Of a stretch of DNA of 11,419 nucleotides, positions 1-5,999 are shown in pieces (positions within the stretch are counted from its first letter, which is position 1; each line of letters begins with the position of its first letter). The DNA is taken from assembly GCF_035294165.1 (NCBI RefSeq), contig NZ_DATGLN010000262.1, positions 1 to 11,419 on the forward strand, in the 5' to 3' direction. Origin of the DNA: Chthonomonas sp035294165. GTDB lineage: Bacteria > Armatimonadota > Chthonomonadetes > Chthonomonadales > Chthonomonadaceae. The position numbers and the translations under genes were made by a program. A model generated the notes under the pieces. That model saw only the letters and a list, made by a program, of their open reading frames with translations, made no database searches and was not told the origin of the DNA.

Positions 1-1662
1 GGTGTTGCCCACGGCATCGAGACGGCCAACAATGCGGTCGCCCGAAAGGCCCTCGATGCCGGCAAAACGGCCGGAAGCCCTATCCTCCTCCAACACTCCC
101 GACATCTCAAAGATGCCGTTGGCGTTATCGGTGATAGGCCCAAAAGTATCCATTGCCAGAATGTAACCCGTCGTTGTAAGCAAGCCCAAACCGGCCAAGG
201 AGATGCCATATCCGGCCAAAAGCGCGTTGCCCGAAAAGATGATGAGCGCCAGCACTAAGGTCACCGCAATGGCGACGACAGCCCATACGGAGCTTTCCAT
301 GCCGAAAGAGAACCCCGAAATGATCATCGTGGCCGGCCCCGTACGCGACTGATAGGCGATTTCGGTGACCGGTTTCTTTTCTGTTGAGGTAAAGTACTCC
401 GTGAGCCAGCCAATGGCGATGGCCAGCAGAATGCCCACGAAAGTACACAAGAAAAACGGCACCCAGGTGTACTGTTGGGCTGCCTGATCGGTGGGAACAG
501 CCACGGTATGCGTTGGATTGAAGCGGTCGAAGTAGAGATAGGAGGCCAACCCAAAGAGGATGGTTGCTGCAATGGTAGACACCCAAAAGCCCCGATTGAT
601 AGGCTGCATGGGGTCTAGGTCTTCACGGTCCTCCCCTTTCACGGCCAGCACGCCGATGATGGAGGCAAAAACGCCTGAGGCACGCACGAGGAGAGGGTAC
701 ATTACCAACATGAGGGCACTATGGCGCATGGTGGGGTCGGTACTCCAATACTCCGGCGAGATGATCGCAGCCCCCAAGATGATGGCGGCTACCAAAGTGA
801 CCTCATAGCTCTCAAAGACATCCGCCGCCATGCCGGCACAGTCTCCCACGTTATCCCCCACATTATCGGCAATGGTGGCCGGGTTGCGTGGGTCGTCTTC
901 GGGAATGCCAACCTCTACTTTGCCCACTAGGTCGGCCCCTACATCGGCAGCCTTGGTGTAGATTCCGCCGCCAACGCGCATAAACAGCGCCGCCAACGAG
1001 CCGCCGAAGCCGAAGCCAACCAGCACCAACATCGCCTTCTGCTTGAAGATGAGAAACACCAAACAGGCCCCGATCAGTCCAAGCCCCACGGTAAACATGC
1101 CGGAGACCGCCCCGGCCCTGAAGGCCGTTTCCAAGGCGCCTCGAAAGGTGCTTCTTGCCTGGTTAGCTGTACGCTGATTCGCCATTGTGGCCATCTTCAT
1201 GCCGATGAAGCCGGCGCCGTAGGAGGCCAAAACGCCGATAACAAAGAAGAAGGCAACTCCTAATGCGTCTGCCAGGTCATATCCCAACGCCTTCTGCCCC
1301 TGATAGAGCAGAAAAAGCCCAACGGCAATTATGACCACAAGCACCGCCATTGTTTTGATTTGGCGTGTTAAGTAGGCTAAAGCCCCGTCTCGAATGGCGC
1401 GCCCGACCTCCTCCATCCGCTCTGTGCCGGGGCTCATTCGCACCACCGAACGATACCAGTAGCCCCCGGCCAGCAGCGAGATGATGCCGGAAAACAAGGC
1501 AATGAAGACAATCGTCGTCTCTTGGGAAGTAAAACTTGGAAGACTTACTGCTTCGCTCGCCCATGCCGGCCTCGTTGAGCCGAGCAGAACGAGGAGGGTC
1601 AACACAAGCAAGCGGCCAAGTGACGTAGCCTCCGGCTTGCGAAATGGGTACTTTTCTGTCAT
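1..1662 (-). CDS. hppA: Membrane-bound ion-translocating pyrophosphatase, 3'-truncated by the window
   Basis: This integral membrane enzyme hydrolyses pyrophosphate and pumps H+ or Na+ across the cytoplasmic membrane as one polypeptide. From the ATG at 1662, 554 codons run open to the window edge; families are usually about 650-750 residues, so the C-terminus is missing. The diagnostic block is at residues 231-286: GGGIYTKAADVGADLVGKVE, then IPEDDPRNPATIADNVGDNV, then GDCAGMAADVFESYEVT, which carries the acidic PPi/Mg-binding residues. Hydrophobic segments lie on both sides, and MDTFGPITDNANGIFEMSG is also typical. The visible part ends in LDAVGNT, just before the family position (Ala or Lys) that separates K+-dependent from K+-independent enzymes, so neither that nor the ion pumped can be read. 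The N-terminus (RLLVLTLLVLLGSTRPAWA) looks like a signal peptide or extra helix. An in-frame ATG at 1731 is a weaker start because it lies beside a GC hairpin. Confidence 0.95.
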   Translation of the reverse strand, partial: MTEKYPFRKPEATSLGRLLVLTLLVLLGSTRPAWASEAVSLPSFTSQETTIVFIALFSGIISLLAGGYWYRSVVRMSPGTERMEEVGRAIRDGALAYLTRQIKTMAVLVVIIAVGLFLLYQGQKALGYDLADALGVAFFFVIGVLASYGAGFIGMKMATMANQRTANQARSTFRGALETAFRAGAVSGMFTVGLGLIGACLVFLIFKQKAMLVLVGFGFGGSLAALFMRVGGGIYTKAADVGADLVGKVEVGIPEDDPRNPATIADNVGDNVGDCAGMAADVFESYEVTLVAAIILGAAIISPEYWSTDPTMRHSALMLVMYPLLVRASGVFASIIGVLAVKGEDREDLDPMQPINRGFWVSTIAATILFGLASYLYFDRFNPTHTVAVPTDQAAQQYTWVPFFLCTFVGILLAIAIGWLTEYFTSTEKKPVTEIAYQSRTGPATMIISGFSFGMESSVWAVVAIAVTLVLALIIFSGNALLAGYGISLAGLGLLTTTGYILAMDTFGPITDNANGIFEMSGVLEEDRASGRFAGIEGLSGDRIVGRLDAVGNT

Positions 1663-1676
1663 AGCGGCGAGATCAT
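1659..1676 (-). other. Possible 5-codon leader ORF (MISPL) overlapping the hppA start
   Basis: A purine-rich Shine-Dalgarno-like sequence, AAGGAGG (1679-1685 read on the minus strand), lies only 2 nt before an ATG at 1676. That ATG opens a five-codon frame whose TGA overlaps the hppA ATG as ATGA. The same ribosome site is 16 nt from the hppA ATG, which is longer than ideal. The arrangement could couple hppA translation to the leader, or it may be chance; 2 nt is short for efficient initiation. Confidence 0.25.
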
Positions 1677-1731
1677 AACCTCCTTCGTGTTCCGTTATCT
1701 GTCCCCTTATGTCACCTCTCACCCGAACCAT

Positions 1732-1747
1732 CCGCCGCACCCGGCGG
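1732..1747 (-). other. GC-rich hairpin in the hppA 5' untranslated region
   Basis: Read on the minus strand, CCGCCG GGTG CGGCGG is a perfect 6-bp inverted repeat with a 4-nt loop. It lies inside the predicted hppA leader transcript and directly before the alternative in-frame ATG at 1731. It would hinder initiation there, which favours the 1662 start. There is no U-tract, so it is not a standard terminator. Confidence 0.4.
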
Positions 1748-1773
1748 CTAGATGTTAGCACGGATCGAGGCAA

Positions 1774-1791
1774 TCTGCAAACACTTGCAGA
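1774..1791. promoter_or_regulatory. Perfect inverted repeat at the hppA transcription start, operator-like
   Basis: TCTGCAA ACAC TTGCAGA is a perfect 7-bp inverted repeat with a 4-bp centre. It abuts the -10 box of the hppA promoter and should span the transcription start. That position suits a repressor operator, or a hairpin at the very 5' end of the mRNA. The binding protein cannot be named, and no second copy was noticed in the window. Confidence 0.45.
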
Positions 1792-1821
1792 ATTATAAAC
1801 TACATATAGAGGTATTGTCAA
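1792..1821 (-). promoter_or_regulatory. Consensus sigma-70 promoter for hppA
   Basis: On the minus strand, TTGACA (1816-1821) and TATAAT (1792-1797) are both exact consensus hexamers separated by 18 bp. Transcription would start near 1785, giving a leader of roughly 120 nt before the hppA ATG at 1662. Two exact hexamers with acceptable spacing in front of a gene make this a strong prediction. Confidence 0.8.
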
Positions 1822-1876
1822 TCGGTTTTTTGGTATTTGCTCGGCAGACGACGTTCTCTACAGCACATGCGCCTCG

Positions 1877-1906
1877 TTGATCTTTCCTCATTCAGAGTGC
1901 TACACT
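1877..1906 (+). promoter_or_regulatory. Probable sigma-70 promoter for the rightward rimI gene set
   Basis: TTGATC (1877-1882) and TACACT (1901-1906), 18 bp apart, are near-consensus -35 and -10 boxes. The start would be near 1913, about 30 nt before the chosen rimI ATG at 1943. This argues against the in-frame TTG at 1877 as the translation start, because that codon would be the -35 box itself. It is divergent from the hppA promoter. Confidence 0.5.
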
Positions 1907-1942
1907 GTTTGCAACTCCTTACGACGGCACAAGGCGGAACGT

Positions 1943-2464
1943 ATGTGGAACCCCATTGCGATAGAGCCGATGCGAGCCTGCCATCTTGACGATGTCATGC
2001 GCATTGACAGGCTCTGCTTTTCAACCCCATGGGCGCGCGCGGTTTTTCAGGCGGAACTGGCTAATCGGGCCTCCTGCTACCTTGTTGCGAAAATCGCCGA
2101 CCGCATTGTAGGTTTCGGCGGGGAGACGGTGCTTCTTGGAGAAGCACATATCTCCATTCTGGCCGTCTCCCCTGAATGGCGCGGGAAAAAGATCGGTGAA
2201 TGCCTCCTCTGTGCGCTGTTGGAAGAGGCCTTGCGTCTTCATGCTCACTATGCCACGCTCGAGGTGCGCCAGAGTAACCTCATCGCACAGAGTCTCTATG
2301 CTAAATACGGCTTCCGCCCCTATTCCCTTCGTCCACACTACTATACAGATAACGCCGAGCACGCCATCGTTATGCGCCTTGACGCTATGGATACGCCCGC
2401 ATATCGCGCACAGCTCCAACAATTGAGGAACCAAATGCCCGACCTCACCTGTAGGACTTACTAG
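1943..2464 (+). CDS. rimI: Ribosomal-protein-S18-alanine N-acetyltransferase, RimI-like (GNAT family)
   Basis: This GNAT-fold enzyme transfers acetyl from acetyl-CoA to a protein N-terminus; RimI's classical substrate is ribosomal protein S18 in the cytoplasm. The 173-residue product is of normal family size. Residues 75-85 (VSPEWRGKKIG) form the acetyl-CoA pyrophosphate-binding loop. Residues 107-124 (EVRQSNLIAQSLYAKYGF) match the RimI block, with E107 and Y119 at the positions of the catalytic Glu and Tyr in enterobacterial RimI. YYTDNAEHAIVMRL at 133-146 is the usual RimI C-terminal motif. The ATG at 1943 was chosen over an upstream in-frame TTG because AAGGCGG lies 5 nt before it and a promoter covers the TTG. 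It leads the rightward gene set, 37 nt before the next gene. Other GNATs are possible, but the C-terminal motif favours RimI. Confidence 0.85.
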   Translation: MWNPIAIEPMRACHLDDVMRIDRLCFSTPWARAVFQAELANRASCYLVAKIADRIVGFGGETVLLGEAHISILAVSPEWRGKKIGECLLCALLEEALRLHAHYATLEVRQSNLIAQSLYAKYGFRPYSLRPHYYTDNAEHAIVMRLDAMDTPAYRAQLQQLRNQMPDLTCRTY

Positions 2465-2501
2465 GATACACAAATGGAGAAAAAGAGGCGATAATCCTAT
2501 T

Positions 2502-3638
2502 ATGCATTCAACCGTTTTACCCACAAGAGTAGACGACCCGATCAACGCTGCCATACTCGCCGTTTCCGAAGATCAGCTTCAGGGTTTTCAAGAAGATCCG
2601 TTTGGAGCCATCGCAGAGAGATCAGCACTGCCAATAGAAACCGTCATCGAGCGCGTACGCGCAATGCTTGAGGCCGGAGTTATTCGCCGCATCCGGCAGA
2701 CTCTGCTTGCGACCAATCTGGCCCAGGGCGCCCTTGTGGCCTGGCAGGTTCCCCTCGAGCGCCTGGATGAGGCCTTCGACTTCATGTTCCAACGCGATCC
2801 GTTTTCCGGCCACGTGGTTATTCGCTCAACCGATGTGGCCACCACCGGGTCGGCCTACCGTCTTTGGACGACCCTCAAAGTGCCTCAGGGCTATTCACTT
2901 GAAAAACACGCTCACTTCCTTGCCGAACAAGTAGGGGCAACACACTTTCGCCTTATGCCTGCCAAGTGCCTGTTCGTGCTCGGTGTTGGGCATGTACGTC
3001 GCAAAAATCTGCCCATTGGCAGCCGCTCCTCCGTCCTCGCCGACCCTATCTACACCACCATCACCGAGCTAACGGAGCGTGAATGGCGTGTGCTCATCCC
3101 GCTTAAGCGGGAATTCACCCCTTCGGAACTTTGTCGTGATCTGTGGAAAGCACGCGCCCAGGAGGCCGGCCTTCCCCTCGATACCTTCTATGAAATCGCC
3201 CATCAGCTCAATCAAAAGGGCGTCATCGGGCGCTTCTCCACATTCCTTGAACACGCGAAACCTAATCCCGAAGGCGAGCGCCTCGTTACCCGTTACAATG
3301 CCCTCTTTCACTGGGCGGTTCCTCCCGAAAAGGTGCTAGAGGCCGGACGCCATGTGGGCAGCTTCCACATCATGACGCATGCCTACTGGCGCGAAGGCGG
3401 CCCCGAATTCGGAAATGTCAATATCATGGGTGTAGCCCACGGGCTAGATAAAGAGCGCCTCCTGGCCCACAAAGCTGCCATAGACCGCTACCTCGAATCG
3501 ATCGGCATTCCTGTAGGCTATACCAATGTCTTTTGGGGCGGGCGCAGCGAGATCAAGCCCTCTGAAATCTCTCCATTCGCCTATCGTCATTTCTGCCAGC
3601 AGCACGGCCTTGATCCGGATAAGATGCGCGAGGGGTGA
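2502..3638 (+). CDS. Two-module AhbA/AhbB-like (Lrp/AsnC-fold) protein, probable fused siroheme decarboxylase homologue
   Basis: The 378-residue protein holds two Lrp/AsnC-type units. Unit one has a winged helix near residues 20-68 (AERSALPIETVIERVRAMLE, then GVIRRIR) and an alpha/beta domain to about 165, with LWTTLKVP and FRLMPAKCLF as in AhbA/NirD-type proteins. Unit two has a second winged helix (about 185-248, ending GVIGRFSTFLEH) and a domain with MTHAYWRE (291-298) and NVNIMGVAHG (305-314), recalling the SHCYxR...YNLxxMVHG pattern of AhbB/NirH-type siroheme decarboxylases. AhbA and AhbB normally form a heterodimer decarboxylating siroheme to didecarboxysiroheme for heme or heme d1 synthesis, so a single-chain version is reasonable. 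No other heme gene is visible, and an Lrp-type regulator role is the alternative. Ribosome-site match is weak (AGAGG about 13 nt upstream). Confidence 0.6.
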   Translation: MHSTVLPTRVDDPINAAILAVSEDQLQGFQEDPFGAIAERSALPIETVIERVRAMLEAGVIRRIRQTLLATNLAQGALVAWQVPLERLDEAFDFMFQRDPFSGHVVIRSTDVATTGSAYRLWTTLKVPQGYSLEKHAHFLAEQVGATHFRLMPAKCLFVLGVGHVRRKNLPIGSRSSVLADPIYTTITELTEREWRVLIPLKREFTPSELCRDLWKARAQEAGLPLDTFYEIAHQLNQKGVIGRFSTFLEHAKPNPEGERLVTRYNALFHWAVPPEKVLEAGRHVGSFHIMTHAYWREGGPEFGNVNIMGVAHGLDKERLLAHKAAIDRYLESIGIPVGYTNVFWGGRSEIKPSEISPFAYRHFCQQHGLDPDKMREG

Positions 3639-3668
3639 ACCAGCAATACTCAAGGTAAAGAGGTTACG

Positions 3669-4318
3669 GTGGGCAAGTCGCAACTAACACTTTCGGTATT
3701 AAAAAAGGAGGCAACACAATTTGCCGATATCCTGACAGAGAATACCGACCCCCTTCTTTTCGGGGTAACAGACGGAAAGGCTCTCGGCTCCTATTTTGAA
3801 CAACGTTTCCGAAGCTATCTGCGTGAAAGATATCATTTCGTCGAAGGCAATTCTGCTACAGGGATAGACTTTCCAGACCTTAACGTTGATATAAAACTGA
3901 CAAGCATCAAGCAACCACAATCTTCTTGTCCATACCGCTCAGCCAGAGAAAAAGTCTATGGACTTGACTATTCCCTCCTTATCTTTGTGTATGAAAAGGT
4001 GGATGTGGATAAAGTGGGGCGCCAGAATATAATCTCTGTTATTTTCTTCAACAAAGAGAGAACTGGCGACTACCAAACAACTTCTGGATTGCTAGAGATA
4101 CTTAAAAACCGGGGCAATAAAGACGATATTTTGACATTTTTGAGAAACGACGTTTACCACTCAACGACTCAGAGGCCTCACAGCTTGCAGAGGAAGTACT
4201 TCAAAACCCTCCTCAGCTCGGCTACCTCACCATCTCGAACGCACTCCAGTGGAGACTACAGTTCGGTCGTCTCATAGACCTGGCCGGGACCCTTCCCGAA
4301 ATCGAAAGGCTAAAATAG
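3669..4318 (+). pseudogene. Type II restriction endonuclease (PD-(D/E)xK), frameshifted
   Basis: Together with the next gene this forms a type II restriction-modification pair. The GTG start at 3669 has AAGAGG 5 nt upstream. The likely catalytic centre is GIDFPDLNVDIK, with D67, D74 and K76, and E44 in a preceding helix may assist. The frame drifts after about residue 157: the open frame continues to 4277 with 44-odd low-complexity residues. The frame ending in TAG at 4316-4318 instead reads EKRRLPLNDSEASQLAEE and LGYLTISNALQWRLQFGRLI, a sensible continuation. One extra T in or near the T-runs at 4129-4132 or 4137-4141 would give a 216-residue protein. Two 60-base lines here count 37% and 40% G+C against 63% in a line of the preceding gene, suggesting transfer. 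The nuclease call rests on motif spacing and the methyltransferase neighbour; specificity is unknown, and a sequencing error is possible. Confidence 0.65.
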
Positions 4319-4325
4319 CATTCAT

Positions 4326-5021
4326 ATGGAGAACACCAGCCACAAAATTGTATTTGGCGATTTCCAAACGCCTCTAGCCCTCGCGCGGAAGGTTTGCCAT
4401 TGCCTCGCACGAAAAGGCTTGGAACCCGCCACCGTTCTTGAACCCACCTGCGGAGAAGGCGCCTTTCTACAAGCCTCTTTGGAGACATTCGCGCATCTTC
4501 AGTATGTATTCGATGCCGACATTCACCCGAACTATGTGGAGAAAACGCGGCGCCGATTACGTGCGTGGAAGGTTCCATTCGAGATTCAGCAAGCAGACTT
4601 CTTTACCGTACCCTGGCAAGATATTGTCGAACGTCTTCCCGAGCCGATTTTGGTTATCGGCAACCCACCTTGGGTCACCAATTCGGAGCTTGGAATCTAC
4701 AACATCAACAATTTACCTCCTAAGCAGAATCGGGATAATTTTGCCGGTATTCATGCCCTAACCGGCAAGAGCAACTTCGATATCTCCGAGTGGATTTTGC
4801 GCCGATGCGTTGAATGTCTTACAAACAAATATGCCATTATTGCCATGCTGTGCAAAACGGTGGTAGCGCGTAAAGTGCTTAGGTACGCTCTCCAACAAGA
4901 GCTGCCCGTGGCCTCGGCGGAAGTTTATCTTCTCGATGCACAGAAGGTCTTTGGAATCCTTTGGAATCTCTGTTTCGGCTTGCCTTCTGTTTTTAGAACT
5001 AGCCCCAAAAGGCCGTTCTAA
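4326..5021 (+). pseudogene. N6-adenine-type DNA methyltransferase, N-terminal fragment ending in a frameshift
   Basis: This is the catalytic half of the modification enzyme, which would use S-adenosylmethionine to methylate host DNA and protect it from the linked nuclease. Motif order suggests a gamma-type amino-methyltransferase: motif X FQTP (13-16), motif I LEPTCGEGAF (38-47), acidic DAD (63-65), motif III QADFF (89-93), motif IV NPPW (113-116) and SNFDISEW (149-156). The ATG lies 7 nt after the restored stop of the nuclease, as in an operon. From residue 211 the reading departs into ILWNLCFGLPSVF and stops at 5021, because of a 10-bp duplication at 4949-4968. The truncated protein keeps the SAM and catalytic motifs but lacks the C-terminal region that normally recognises the target sequence, so it is probably inactive. 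Confidence 0.8.
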
Positions 5022-5886
5022 AGAATGGAGAGTGTTCTCCTCCCTTGATGCGGAGCGACTAGAGCGCATCTGCGGCCTACGCGATAATCTTATTATCGCC
5101 GACATTCCCACCTACGAAAAGTGGCAACACCTGCGTGCTAAATGCCCATCTGGCTGGCGCTCGGGCATCAAACACGACTGCGCCAGCGTCTTTGAACTGC
5201 GCACACACGAGGGGCATTTCATCAACAAGTTAGGGGAAACCGTAGATATCGAACCAGAACACCTCTTCCCCCTTCTAAAAAGCTCTGATCTCGCCAACCA
5301 TAAGGAGCCTAGCCGATGGCTCTTTATTCCGCATCGGTCCCTTGCCGACGATCCGGTTCAACTGAGCATTAGCGCCCCTAAAGCCTGGAACTACCTTCTT
5401 GCACACGCCCACCTTCTAGACGCAAGAAAGAGCAGCATCTATCGTCTGCGTCCTCGCTTTTCCCTTTTCGGATTAGGCCCCTACTCCTTTACACCATGGA
5501 AAGTAGCCATATCCGGCCTGTATAAAAAGCTCCATTTCGTTCCCGTTTCTCCTCACGATAATCGTCCTGTTGTATTCGACGATACTTGCTACTTCTTTCC
5601 TTGCGACACCGAAGCGGAGTGTCGTACTCTTCACACCCTACTGCAATCCGAGCCGGCACGGGAGTTTTTTTCCTCCCTGACCTTTTGGGATGAAAAACGC
5701 CCGATAACCGCGGAACTCCTCAACCTACTCGATCTTCACCTCCTCGCCCAACACGTAACCGATGTAGATGAGCGATTTATAGCAAAACTGGTTGAACGAC
5801 AGAGAGCATTTCGCCAAAAACCGTCAGGCGATTCCCTTCAGGCAAGCCTGTTTGAAGAGGACTTTCTACCAGGGCTTCGCTCATAG
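4936..5886 (+). pseudogene. N6-adenine-type DNA methyltransferase, C-terminal fragment (target-recognition half)
   Basis: This frame continues the methyltransferase after the duplication. Genuine sequence starts at GISVSACLLFLELAPKG (from 4963), which joins smoothly to the upstream fragment's LLDAQKVF when one repeat copy is removed. The restored protein would have 516 residues, normal for an NPPW-type enzyme with a C-terminal target-recognition domain. The rest has no motif I recognise, as expected for recognition domains, although WLFIPHRSL and PYSFTPWKVAISGLYKKL fit those seen in such enzymes. The ATG at 4936 has no ribosome site and lies inside the fragment one frame, so separate translation is unlikely. 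The frame stays open for over 300 codons after the lesion, which suggests recent breakage. Confidence 0.75.
4949..4968 (+). repeat. Exact 10-bp tandem duplication (CTTTGGAATC x2) breaking the methyltransferase
   Basis: CTTTGGAATC occurs twice in direct succession (4949-4958 and 4959-4968), and flanking bases do not extend the match. Ten is not a multiple of three, so the second copy shifts the frame by +1. With one copy the reading becomes QKVFGISVSACLLFLEL, a good motif-like join. Replication slippage is the simplest origin, and the same process could reverse it. Confidence 0.9.
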
Positions 5887-5999
5887 CACCGGTGTAGGAA
5901 TCGGGCGCATCTCCGCCGAAGTATAGATAAAAAGGCACCTCAACAATGAAGCCTTTGAGACAAATTTTTCCAACTTTGCATCTTAACGGGAGACAAACC

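Noticed and set aside
1877..1942. A longer RimI start at the TTG at 1877
   Set aside because: The TTG coincides with the predicted -35 box, and a good ribosome site precedes the ATG at 1943.
4129..4141. Programmed -1 ribosomal frameshifting in the nuclease
   Set aside because: The site (ACA TTT TTG) is not a standard slippery heptamer, and I saw no stimulatory hairpin nearby. A simple indel explains it better.
5946..5999. A longer GH127 start at 5946, and a weak promoter-like TTGAGA in the same stretch
   Set aside because: GGGAG sits 7 nt before the ATG at 6000, while the upstream start has a poorer site; the -10 candidate (CATCTT) matches only half the consensus.
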